From the NCBI GenBank assembly GCA_029858245.1, contig JAOUFL010000127.1, positions 1 through 6,986 of the forward strand: a stretch of 6,986 nt of DNA. Reading direction: 5' to 3'. Position 1 is the stretch's first letter. Every line of letters starts with the position of its first letter. This document shows positions 1 to 5,765 of this stretch, one piece after another. The stretch is from Candidatus Zixiibacteriota bacterium. Its GTDB lineage: Bacteria > Zixibacteria > MSB-5A5 > RBG-16-43-9. The translations under genes were made by a program, and so were the position numbers. The notes under the pieces are model-generated. The model was not told the DNA's origin. It was given only the letters and a program-made list of their open reading frames with translations, and did not search any database.

Positions 1-43
1 TCCTTGTCTGAACTCTAAGGCGGACAGCCACACGGTTCGACGA

Positions 44-110
44 TTCGACAGGCTCATCGTGCTGAGCCTTGCCGAAGCACAAGCTCACGTCCTGAGTAAA
101 ATCGAAGAAA
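44..110. repeat. Degraded TTCGACAGGCTCA-type inverted repeat
   Basis: The left arm TTCGACAGGCTCA (44-56) pairs with TGAGCCTTGCCGAA (63-76) with one mismatch and one bulged base around a six-base centre. A second, looser copy of the motif follows, with AAGCTCACG (81-89), CCTGAG (91-96) and ATCGAAG (101-107). Repeats with a TTCGACAGGCTCA core are common between genes in many bacterial genomes; that link is from general knowledge, not a search. Its function is unknown. Confidence 0.6.
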
Positions 111-190
111 GGGCCGTGCCTACGTTAGCTTCAATTAAATGCAGAGAAGAATGGTGGAGGTCCTCGTTTTTAGTGGGATTCAGCAAAACT

Positions 191-221
191 CAACCAGTTC
201 CACCCCTGGTGAACATGGTTG
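191..221. repeat. Long imperfect hairpin
   Basis: CAACCA (191-196) pairs with TGGTTG (216-221), and the inner GTTCCACC (197-204) pairs with GGTGAAC (208-214) with one bulged C. This gives about 13 base pairs around a three-base loop. The right side is followed by CCTATAA (223-229), which resembles the CCTACNA tail of the other palindromes here, so it may be a decayed member of that family. Confidence 0.5.
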
Positions 222-263
222 ACCTATAATCTGAATGCAGATGTAGCGGAAGACCGTTCCTAT

Positions 264-300
264 GGATCCAATTTGGGACAAGGTCTTGTCCAGAGGATCC
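264..300. repeat. Nested inverted repeat
   Basis: GGACAAG (276-282) and CTTGTCC (285-291) form a perfect seven-base-pair stem with a GT loop. The stem is flanked on both sides by GGATCC (264-269 and 295-300), which is itself a palindrome, so the outer copies can also pair. There is no T-run after the stem on either strand, so a terminator role is unlikely. Confidence 0.5.
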
Positions 301-341
301 TGGCGAAGAGTTTAGCCTTCCATTAGTTTTTCTAATTAAAT

Positions 342-393
342 CGTAGTGCGAGGCTTTAGCCTCGCTTAAGCGACCCTGAAGGTTCTCCCTACG
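342..393. repeat. Composite palindrome bounded by CGTAG and CTACG
   Basis: The unit starts with CGTAG (342-346) and ends with CTACG (389-393). Inside are three palindromic modules that touch or overlap: GCGAGGCT/AGCCTCGC (348-355 and 358-365, loop TT), the perfect 12-base palindrome TCGCTTAAGCGA (362-373), and the half-palindrome CTGAAGGTTCTC (377-388), whose left partner is missing. It reads as a mosaic of different stems of one repeat family joined between two boundary pentamers. Confidence 0.6.
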
Positions 394-433
394 AAAAATG
401 CATCTTTCGATGATTCTGTTCCTGTAAAAGATT

Positions 434-458
434 GGGCACGGCATGCCGTGCCCCTACG
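434..458. repeat. Perfect 20-base palindrome with CTACG tail
   Basis: Positions 434-453 are a perfect self-complementary sequence (core GGCATGCC, ends GGGCAC and GTGCCC). CTACG follows directly at 454-458 and lies outside the symmetry. A near copy occurs at 2515-2534. On the minus strand, the sense strand of all genes here, it reads CGTAG then hairpin. Confidence 0.75.
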
Positions 459-464
459 AAAATT

Positions 465-489
465 AAAAAAAGGAGGTCTGAAGACCTCC
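465..489 (-). terminator. Rho-independent terminator after the WYL regulator gene
   Basis: Read on the minus strand, GGAGGTCT (489-482) and AGACCTCC (479-472) form a perfect eight-base-pair, GC-rich stem with a two-base loop, followed at once by seven T residues (471-465). It begins about 45 bases past the stop codon of the regulator gene and ends the minus-strand gene run. Upstream of the stem on the same strand is a TTTTTTTAGT segment, so weak action in the other direction is possible. The stem also resembles the palindrome family of this window. Confidence 0.8.
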
Positions 490-533
490 ACTAAAAAAAG
501 ACAGACAATTAAACTACTAACCAGACTTTATAG

Positions 534-1481
534 TCAGCCCGAATAGAGCTTCTGCATTTTTTGGATTTTATCTTTTAGATCTTTTCTCAGTTCTTCGGGT
601 TCCAGAACCTCCGCCAGCTCGCCAAAACCCAGAATCCACCTCGATATCTCCTCTGTCCCGTTAACCCTGACCGAATACATAATCGAACCTTCATTATCTT
701 TTATTATCTTCTCGGATGTATGATGTTGGCTTGATTCTATTACCTTAACCGCTTTTCCGGTAAATCTTAATTTCACTTCAACCGGTTTTCCCTGATATAT
801 CTCCCAGCTATCTTTGAAAAACTCTTCAATGGAAAAATCCTGTTTTCTTTTAAAACTTTTATCCGTGATAATCACTTTTCTGATTCTGTTTAACCGGAAA
901 ACCCTGAAATCATTCCTTAAATGGCAAAACCCCAGAAGATACCAGGAATGTCTTCTGAAAATCAAAGCATAGGGATCTATTTCCCTTGAATTCTTATCAG
1001 ATTCCAGACCCTCGTAATCCAAACCAACAGTACGCTTATTTAAAATAGACTGCTCCAGCAATTTGAAGACCAGACCAAGCTTGGTGAAATCTGCGGTAGT
1101 TTTGAGATTCATCCTCAGCGGATCCCCCAAATCGCCTAACCTGTTTTTCACCTCCGGGCTTAAACTTGCATCAATTTTTGTTAAAAGTTTTTTTGCTGAT
1201 ATACCCAGGGGAGTATTTACAGAAAGAGGAGATGAACCCAGGCCTAATTTTAACGCTATGTAGTCTTCAATAGAAAAATTCAGTGGTGGTAAAAAAGCAT
1301 CATTTAAAATCTTGAAACCATTGTCAAAGCATATCGGGATATTAGCAGATGACAGCGCCATTATATCTCTATAAACAGTTCTTTCGGATACCTCGCACTC
1401 TTTTGCCAGATCTGCTGCATTAAGATTTTGTTTTGTTCTCAACAGATTAAGCATATGAAGAAGCCGGTCATATTTATTCAT
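534..1481 (-). CDS. WYL-domain, DeoR/YafY-type transcriptional regulator
   Basis: A 315-residue DNA-binding regulator of the YafY/PafC class. An N-terminal winged helix-turn-helix (about residues 1-60) is seen in LNAADLAKECEVSERTVYRDI (recognition helix around 32-43). A WYL domain follows (about 135-215) with the literal W180-Y181-L182 and the arginine-rich FRLNRI (195-200), the type of site that binds an effector, possibly a nucleotide or nucleic acid. A WCX-like C-terminal domain (about 232-315) contains the typical FGELAEVLEP segment. Length is normal for the family. The ATG at 1481 follows a strong GGAGGG (1485-1490) at short spacing, which supports this start. The gene is last in the minus-strand run, 91 bases after the lyase gene, and is closed by a terminator. 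The targets are unknown; autoregulation or control of the adjacent lyase gene is only a guess. Confidence 0.9.
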   Translation of the reverse strand: MNKYDRLLHMLNLLRTKQNLNAADLAKECEVSERTVYRDIMALSSANIPICFDNGFKILNDAFLPPLNFSIEDYIALKLGLGSSPLSVNTPLGISAKKLLTKIDASLSPEVKNRLGDLGDPLRMNLKTTADFTKLGLVFKLLEQSILNKRTVGLDYEGLESDKNSREIDPYALIFRRHSWYLLGFCHLRNDFRVFRLNRIRKVIITDKSFKRKQDFSIEEFFKDSWEIYQGKPVEVKLRFTGKAVKVIESSQHHTSEKIIKDNEGSIMYSVRVNGTEEISRWILGFGELAEVLEPEELRKDLKDKIQKMQKLYSG

Positions 1482-1484
1482 ACA

Positions 1485-1490
1485 CCCTCC
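1485..1490 (-). promoter_or_regulatory. Strong ribosome binding site of the WYL regulator
   Basis: The minus strand reads GGAGGG three bases before the ATG at 1481. The spacing is short, but the match to the Shine-Dalgarno consensus is the best in the window and fixes the start codon. Confidence 0.7.
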
Positions 1491-1515
1491 AAATTAATCA
1501 TTTTGTAACCGTAGA

Positions 1516-1544
1516 TTTATCAATGTATTATTGGTATTTTCCAA
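1516..1544 (-). promoter_or_regulatory. Possible sigma-70-like promoter for the WYL regulator
   Basis: On the minus strand TTGGAA (1544-1539) is followed after 17 bases by GATAAA (1521-1516), each matching four of six consensus positions. Transcription would start near 1509, giving a leader of about 28 bases that contains the ribosome binding site. The spacer is very AT-rich, so chance matches are likely. A short TTGG-N6-CCAA inverted repeat (1531-1544) overlaps the -35 box and could be an operator; this is weak. Confidence 0.25.
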
Positions 1545-1572
1545 AGTATTACTTTAATTATATTATTTTTTA

Positions 1573-2340
1573 TCAATTAATTCCTTTTGGTCCGGGTCCA
1601 TCATATTCGAAATCCGTATTTCCCAGTCTACGCATCGGTTTTTCCCTGGTAAGCTCTTCATAAGCATGTGCAACTAAACCCGGTACGCGCGAGATTATAA
1701 AAAATCCCTTTCCCATTCTCCAGTCAAAACCCATATCCGATATCACGGCAGCAATTGCCCCATCCACGTTAAGGGGAAGTTTTCTGCCAGATGATTCTTC
1801 CAGTTTTTTCTCTATCTCTTTAGCCAAATCTATGTGTCTGCCTGAAAACCCTAACTTCCCTGCCAGCTTAAAGAGCTCTACTGTGCGGGGGTCAGTTTCG
1901 TGTAACCGATGCCCATAACCGGGGATTCTCTTTTTTCTGGAGGAATAATCGTTAATTAATTCTGCAGCTGACCGGGAAAGCTTCCCTCCCTTTTTTACCA
2001 TTTCTTGAAAAATTCTGGCGCATTGCTCAATCGCTCCACCGTGAGAATCTCCTATGGTCAAAACTCCACCCGCTACAGAAGCATTCAAAGGATTACCACC
2101 CGAGATAACAGTTCTGGCTGCCAGGGACGAAGGCGGCGTTGCGCCGTGGTCAATGGAGGAAACCAAAATTGCCTCCATCATCTTGCTTTCTTTAGGATTG
2201 GGTAGCTCCCCTTTAAGAATGAGGAAAACAACCTGGCTGAAAGTAAGTTTCTCCATCAGCTCAGTTATATCATACCCTCGAACTCTGATCTCCCCCTTCT
2301 TTATCTGAGTGATAGAGGTCTTCCAGGTCTCCTTCTCCAT
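1573..2340 (-). CDS. Citryl-CoA lyase-like short citrate synthase family protein
   Basis: A 255-residue protein with the citrate synthase catalytic core but far shorter than ordinary citrate synthase (roughly 370-430 residues). The usual active-site residues are present: H100 in DSHGG, H144 in GYGHRLH, and D193 in NVDGA. IDHGATPPSSLAART (63-77) and RVPGLVAHAYEE (218-229) are also typical. Length and motifs match citryl-CoA lyase, which splits citryl-CoA into acetyl-CoA and oxaloacetate and resembles the C-terminal part of ATP-citrate lyase. A citryl-CoA synthetase partner is not in this window. A short synthase for another acyl-CoA condensation is possible, so the substrate is inferred. It would act in the cytoplasm. 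The ATG at 2340 is preceded by AAAAGG seven bases upstream and by an in-frame TAA, which supports the start. The gene seems to have its own promoter. Confidence 0.8.
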   Translation of the reverse strand: MEKETWKTSITQIKKGEIRVRGYDITELMEKLTFSQVVFLILKGELPNPKESKMMEAILVSSIDHGATPPSSLAARTVISGGNPLNASVAGGVLTIGDSHGGAIEQCARIFQEMVKKGGKLSRSAAELINDYSSRKKRIPGYGHRLHETDPRTVELFKLAGKLGFSGRHIDLAKEIEKKLEESSGRKLPLNVDGAIAAVISDMGFDWRMGKGFFIISRVPGLVAHAYEELTREKPMRRLGNTDFEYDGPGPKGIN

Positions 2341-2387
2341 ATTTTAACCTTTTCCCAGGCTGTATAAATAAATGAAGTACTTACAAG

Positions 2388-2418
2388 ATTAAAATACATC
2401 AAAAAATTGTTTTGTCAA
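2388..2418 (-). promoter_or_regulatory. Probable sigma-70-like promoter for the lyase gene
   Basis: On the minus strand a perfect TTGACA -35 box (2418-2413) is followed by TATTTT (2396-2391, spacing 16) or TTTAAT (2393-2388, spacing 19) as a -10 box. The surroundings are strongly AT-rich. A transcript would begin near 2380-2385, giving a leader of about 40 bases that contains the AAAAGG ribosome binding site. This suggests that the lyase is transcribed apart from the helicase gene. Confidence 0.45.
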
Positions 2419-2472
2419 TTTCTTTTATTAAAAATAATTTAGCATTAGGAACTGTTGACTGTAATTCATATT

Positions 2473-2501
2473 GTCGGGTGGCTATCGCGACCCAACCTAC
2501 G
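2473..2501. repeat. Degraded palindrome with CTACG tail
   Basis: GTCGGGTGGC (2473-2482) pairs with GCGACCCAAC (2487-2496), with two mismatches in ten pairs and a TATC loop. CTACG follows at 2497-2501. The stem differs from the neighbour at 2515, but the layout and direction are the same. Confidence 0.55.
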
Positions 2502-2514
2502 GCTGAAGTTGTAT

Positions 2515-2539
2515 GGGCACGGCATGCTGTGCCCCTACA
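2515..2539. repeat. Near copy of the 434-453 palindrome, with CTACA tail
   Basis: Positions 2515-2534 repeat the palindrome at 434-453 with a single C-to-T change at 2528, which turns one stem pair into a G-U wobble in plus-strand RNA. CTACA follows at 2535-2539. It lies between the helicase stop codon and the lyase promoter. Confidence 0.7.
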
Positions 2540-2571
2540 ATAAAAAAAGTGAGGCTTTACCCTTCATTTCT

Positions 2572-2601
2572 ATCCGAAATTCGTCATCCGTTATTCGAAA
2601 T
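2572..2601. repeat. ATTCG-type interspersed repeat overlapping the helicase 3' end
   Basis: The 30 bases match 6736-6765 at roughly 24 positions by eye (shared ATCCGA, ATTCG and CGTTATT blocks). The copy covers the stop codon and the last few codons of the helicase gene. Confidence 0.55.
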
Positions 2602-4824
2602 ACTGGAGAGCATATTTTCCAGAATATAAAGCGCCGCTTTTTTATCCATCGGACGGTTATTGTTACCGCATTTGGAAGAAAGAATACAGGCAGGGCATCC
2701 TTCCTCGCAATCACAATCTTTGATCAGAGAATAGGTCATCTGTACTAAATTCTTAAAGGTCTCGAATAGTTTCTCGGATATACCGATTCCACCTTCGTAA
2801 CCATCATAAATGAAGATCAAGGATTTACCCGTTTCGGGATGAAAAGGATAAGAGACACCGCCTAAATCCTTGCGATCGCACATTGCCAGAAGTGGTGAGA
2901 TGGAGATCATAGCATGCTCTACTGCATGCATCCCCCCGGAAAAATCCAATCCCCTGAATTCACATTCGTTTCTAATATGAACAGGCAGCTCATACCACAA
3001 ACCCATAGTCTGAAAAATCACCGTTGGCAAGTCCAGCTGGATGAAATTAACGACCTGCTCGAATTTCTTGACCTTATATCCTATGTATCTATTGTGAACT
3101 TCTACTTTCCCCAGGTACAGGATGAAATCCCTGAAAACCTTTCTTTCCTCATCCTCGATTATTTTAACCTCATCGATATCCACCGCTTCTGTAAAATAGT
3201 CAACCTCTTCCCTCTTAACTTTTGCTTTCATATTTTTTAAATCTAAATCCACCACGATGTAACTTTCACCCTGATGGATTAAGACCGCACCGGTATGCGC
3301 CTCGGAATAAGCTCTCTGCAGGTCTACGGTCTCCAGGATTTGATTCTCCCAGACCACCTTGACTGTCTGATCTGAGATATTATCCAGAGAAATAACCTGC
3401 TGTGGCCTTTCTTTTCCGCAGTAGACAAAACCTTCCGGAGTCTGCCTGACTAAATTCTCCTTTTGAAGTGATTTTAATATCTCCTCGCTGTCCTTTCCGA
3501 AAATCTCATAATCCTCCTTTTTTAAAGGAAGCTCGGAAGAGGCGCACAGAAGGTGTCCGCTGGTGATATAGGGATTGGATAAATCGATTATCGCATTTTC
3601 AAAATTCCCGGCTAAAAGTATTCCCGGATGTCTTAGAAGATACTGGTCCAGGGCATCTTCGAATCCTACAAATATAACCAGAGAATCCTGAGTCTTCCGC
3701 CCGGACCTGCCTGCCTGCTGGAAAAATGAGGCAATCGTTCCCGGATAGCCAGAGATGATAACGCAATCCAGTCCCCCGATGTCTATCCCCAGTTCTAAAG
3801 CCGTGGTGGAGACTACCCCTTCCAGTTCCCTCTGTCTCAACTTTCTTTCTATCTCTCTTCTCTCCAGTGGAAGGTAGCCGGCTCTATAGGATGTGATTTT
3901 AAGTTTAGGATTTTCATTTTTAATCCAGAAAGAGATAAGCTCGGAAATTTTCCGTGAAACCACAAAGCATATGGTTTGAAGATTGTTTTTTACGGAATGG
4001 ACCAGAAGGTCTTTGGTCTGGACATGTACTGATCTGTCTTTATATTTAGAAGAATCCCAGAGCAGAAAATACCTGCTGCCATGAGGCGATCCGTCTTCGG
4101 TTATTACCTCAAAGCTCGCTGAGGTTAATTTTTCTGCAAACTCTTGTGGATTGGCAATAGAGGCTGAAGACAGAATAAACTGCGGGGATGAACCATATAT
4201 CTTACAGATAATCAGAAGCCTGCGAATCAGAAGAGCGAAATTAGAGCCCATCACTCCCTTGTACCTGTGGGCTTCATCGATTACCACAACTTTCAGGTTC
4301 TTGAAGAAATTCTCCCATTTGTAATGATAAGGCAACACCTGATGAAGTTCGTAGGGATTGGATAGTATAATCCTGGATTTATCTCGAATCGAAGCTCTTT
4401 TTTCCCGCGGGGTATCCCCGTCATAGATGGCAGGATTTATGCGGAAATCAAGAAATCTTTCCAGCTCCTTTAAAACCTTCAGTTGATCATTAGTCAGAGC
4501 TTTAAGGGGATAAAGAAATAAAGCTGTCCCTTTTTTATCACTTTCCAGCTTTTCTAAAATAGGCAGGTTGAATGCCAGAGTTTTGCCAGAAGCTGTTCCT
4601 GTGGTGATTATCAAATTTTTACCCTCCCTGATCTTCTCTATGCTTTTGATTTGGTGGGAGTACAGTTTATTGATTTTTTTGAAGTCAAGATAGTGCTGTA
4701 AGGAAGGAGAAAGCGGAGGTGTTATTTCACTATATTTACCGGATTTTGCAGGGGTAACTTTCAAATCAACGATCTGACCTCTGTACCACTTATATTTTTT
4801 CAGCTGCTCGATTATCTCGTTCAT
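2584..4824 (-). CDS. DEAH-box helicase with DUF1998, MrfA/YprA type
   Basis: A 746-residue superfamily 2 helicase, likely cytoplasmic and acting on DNA. The motifs occur in order: LYSHQ (54-58, Q-motif-like), Walker A TGTASGKT (75-82), PLKALTNDQ (106-114, motif Ia), DEAH (183-186, motif II), SSAS (219-222, motif III), TTALELGID (340-348, motif V) and QQAGRSGRK (369-377, motif VI). The C-terminal half holds a DUF1998-type region with HAVEHAMI (633-640), DGYEGGIG (674-681) and a cysteine cluster C704, C706, C710, C713, with C719 nearby, suited to metal binding. Length and layout match Bacillus MrfA/YprA, a repair helicase for mitomycin-type damage; Hrq1 relatives share the architecture. No MrfB-like exonuclease lies next to it. 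An in-frame TGA six codons upstream confines the start to the ATG at 4824, which lacks a clear ribosome binding site. The last codons lie in an interspersed repeat. Confidence 0.93.
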   Translation of the reverse strand: MNEIIEQLKKYKWYRGQIVDLKVTPAKSGKYSEITPPLSPSLQHYLDFKKINKLYSHQIKSIEKIREGKNLIITTGTASGKTLAFNLPILEKLESDKKGTALFLYPLKALTNDQLKVLKELERFLDFRINPAIYDGDTPREKRASIRDKSRIILSNPYELHQVLPYHYKWENFFKNLKVVVIDEAHRYKGVMGSNFALLIRRLLIICKIYGSSPQFILSSASIANPQEFAEKLTSASFEVITEDGSPHGSRYFLLWDSSKYKDRSVHVQTKDLLVHSVKNNLQTICFVVSRKISELISFWIKNENPKLKITSYRAGYLPLERREIERKLRQRELEGVVSTTALELGIDIGGLDCVIISGYPGTIASFFQQAGRSGRKTQDSLVIFVGFEDALDQYLLRHPGILLAGNFENAIIDLSNPYITSGHLLCASSELPLKKEDYEIFGKDSEEILKSLQKENLVRQTPEGFVYCGKERPQQVISLDNISDQTVKVVWENQILETVDLQRAYSEAHTGAVLIHQGESYIVVDLDLKNMKAKVKREEVDYFTEAVDIDEVKIIEDEERKVFRDFILYLGKVEVHNRYIGYKVKKFEQVVNFIQLDLPTVIFQTMGLWYELPVHIRNECEFRGLDFSGGMHAVEHAMISISPLLAMCDRKDLGGVSYPFHPETGKSLIFIYDGYEGGIGISEKLFETFKNLVQMTYSLIKDCDCEEGCPACILSSKCGNNNRPMDKKAALYILENMLSSISNNG

Positions 4825-4838
4825 TTTTTCACATCTTT

Positions 4839-4884
4839 GTCATTGCGAGGATCCCGCCACAGGCGGGGGTGAGGTTCTCAATTA
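4839..4884. repeat. GTCATTGCGAG repeat with inner CCCGCC hairpin
   Basis: The unit opens with GTCATTGCGAGGA (4839-4851), then a perfect mini-hairpin CCCGCC-ACA-GGCGGG (4853-4867), then a degraded right side containing TTCTCAATTA (4875-4884). It appears to be a shortened relative of the repeat at 5766-5852. It begins only 15 bases upstream of the helicase start codon and so would lie in the 5' leader of that gene. Confidence 0.6.
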
Positions 4885-4893
4885 GATGGTATA

Positions 4894-4919
4894 GGACAGA
4901 ACAATGTTCTGTCCCTACA
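4894..4919. repeat. Perfect inverted repeat with CTACA tail
   Basis: GGACAGAACA (4894-4903) and TGTTCTGTCC (4905-4914) pair perfectly around a single central A. CTACA follows at 4915-4919. There is no T-run on either side, so it is not a standard terminator for livF. Confidence 0.7.
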
Positions 4920-4923
4920 TTTC

Positions 4924-4948
4924 GCAAGGCTAAAAGCCTTGCTCTACG
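4924..4948. repeat. Inverted repeat with CTACG tail
   Basis: GCAAGGCT (4924-4931) and AGCCTTGC (4935-4942) form a perfect eight-base-pair stem with an AAA loop. CTACG follows two bases later at 4944-4948. It is only four bases from the previous unit and has a different stem. Confidence 0.7.
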
Positions 4949-4966
4949 GATTCCCTTCCGCATCTT

Positions 4967-4991
4967 GGCGACTTTAAGAGTCGCCCCTTCG
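4967..4991. repeat. Inverted repeat with CCTTCG tail
   Basis: GGCGACT (4967-4973) and AGTCGCC (4979-4985) pair perfectly around a five-base loop. CCTTCG (4986-4991) stands where the neighbours have a CTACG-type tail. It is the third such unit in a row within about 100 bases. Confidence 0.6.
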
Positions 4992-4993
4992 TC

Positions 4994-5021
4994 TTACATC
5001 TTACTTCTTACTTCTTACTCT
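4994..5021. repeat. Four tandem heptamers next to the livF stop codon
   Basis: Four seven-base units occur in tandem: TTACATC, TTACTTC, TTACTTC and TTACTCT. On the transcribed sense strand this is a purine-rich GAAGTAA tract beginning six bases after the livF stop codon. The period of seven is not a multiple of three and there is no sign of coding. Confidence 0.7.
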
Positions 5022-5027
5022 TTTTCT

Positions 5028-5750
5028 TTACCCGCCCAGATATGCCTCCTTAACCTGCTGATTATTTAAAAGGTTCTGGGCAGTATCCTCTAAAACTATC
5101 CTTCCAGTTTCAAGCACATATCCTCGTTGAGCAATTTGCAGAGCCATATGGGCATTCTGCTCGACCAGAAGTATGGTGGTGCCCTGCTGGTTAATCTCCA
5201 GGATAGTATTGAATATCGATTTGACCAGTATAGGAGCAAGTCCCAGGGATGGTTCATCCAATAGCAATAGCTTTGGATGGGACATCAATGACCTCCCTAT
5301 AGCCAGCATCTGCTGTTCTCCACCGCTTAAGGTACTGGCGTTCTGTTTCATTCTCTCTTGTAGCCTGGGGAAAAGGTGAAAGACTCTCTCTAAATCTATC
5401 TTTATACCATCACGATCCTTCCTGACATAAGCCCCTAATTCCAGATTCTCCAGAGTGGTAAGATTGGGAAAGATTTTCCTTCCTTCTGGTGCCTGAGAAA
5501 TTCCAAGCTCCACTATCTTATGAGGAAGAAGCTTGTCAAGTCTCTGGTTCTCAAAAACAATTGTTCCCTTTTCTGGTTTATGAAGACCTGAAATGGTGTT
5601 GATGATAGTCGACTTACCAGCACCATTTGCTCCTATCAAAGTAACTATCTCGCCTTTTTTTATATAAAAGGATAACTCTTTAAGGGCATGGATTGCCCCG
5701 TAATATACATTCAGAGAATCAACCTCAAGTAACTTTGAATCTTCGATCAT
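5028..5750 (-). CDS. livF: Branched-chain amino acid ABC transporter ATPase LivF
   Basis: A 240-residue ABC ATPase, one of the two nucleotide-binding subunits that power branched-chain amino acid (or related amide) import, attached to the inner face of the membrane. Visible are Walker A GANGAGKST (40-48), the LivF-typical APEGRKIFPNLTTLENL (87-103) in the Q-loop region, the signature LSGGEQQ (141-147) and Walker B LLLLDEPSLG (161-170). LLVEQNA (195-201) carries Q where most ABC proteins have the H-loop histidine, as is usual for LivF. The ending EAYLGG is also typical, and length is normal. The ATG at 5750 has no clear ribosome binding site; an in-frame TAA lies three codons upstream, so no longer form is possible. 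It follows livG after a 142-base spacer that is mostly repeat. The solute is unknown because no binding protein is in the window. Confidence 0.95.
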   Translation of the reverse strand: MIEDSKLLEVDSLNVYYGAIHALKELSFYIKKGEIVTLIGANGAGKSTIINTISGLHKPEKGTIVFENQRLDKLLPHKIVELGISQAPEGRKIFPNLTTLENLELGAYVRKDRDGIKIDLERVFHLFPRLQERMKQNASTLSGGEQQMLAIGRSLMSHPKLLLLDEPSLGLAPILVKSIFNTILEINQQGTTILLVEQNAHMALQIAQRGYVLETGRIVLEDTAQNLLNNQQVKEAYLGG

Positions 5751-5765
5751 AAGTTAGTTTAAGCT

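Larger units (their letters stand above)
1..533. other. Gene-free, repeat-filled left flank
   Basis: I see no convincing gene in this stretch. Open frames here are short, cross several inverted repeats, and resemble no family I know. What it holds is a series of degraded palindromes: a TTCGACAGGCTCA-type repeat (44-110), a half relic of a CTACG-tailed palindrome (114-124), a long imperfect hairpin (191-221), a nested inverted repeat (264-300), a composite of three overlapping palindromes (342-393), a perfect 20-base palindrome (434-453) and a terminator hairpin (465-489). The stretch lies downstream of the last minus-strand gene and looks like a collecting site for short interspersed repeats. 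Confidence 0.7.

Noticed and set aside
190..444. 84-codon open frame on the minus strand
   Set aside because: It runs through several palindromes, has no family-like segment and no ribosome binding site, and its composition looks like translated repeat.
1063..1263. Plus-strand open frame inside the WYL gene
   Set aside because: It is antisense to a well-supported regulator and has no features of its own; the same holds for the plus-strand frames at 2005-2308, 2914-3240 and 5173-5379.
2455..2748. 97-codon plus-strand open frame
   Set aside because: It begins in the repeat-filled gap and then lies antisense to the helicase 3' end; no recognisable protein features.
4853..4867. CCCGCC hairpin as the livF terminator
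   Set aside because: The stem is GC-rich but has no T-run on the minus strand; the matching hairpin at 5823-5837 lacks one too.
4825..4890. Promoter for the helicase gene
   Set aside because: The space before the start codon is mostly GC-rich repeat and I found no acceptable pair of -35 and -10 boxes.
4894..4991. Three spaced palindromes as a CRISPR-like array
   Set aside because: The units differ in sequence, spacing is too short and irregular, and no cas gene is near.
4869..5069. 66-codon plus-strand open frame in the helicase-livF gap
   Set aside because: It is made of palindromes and the heptamer repeat and ends antisense to livF; not a credible gene.
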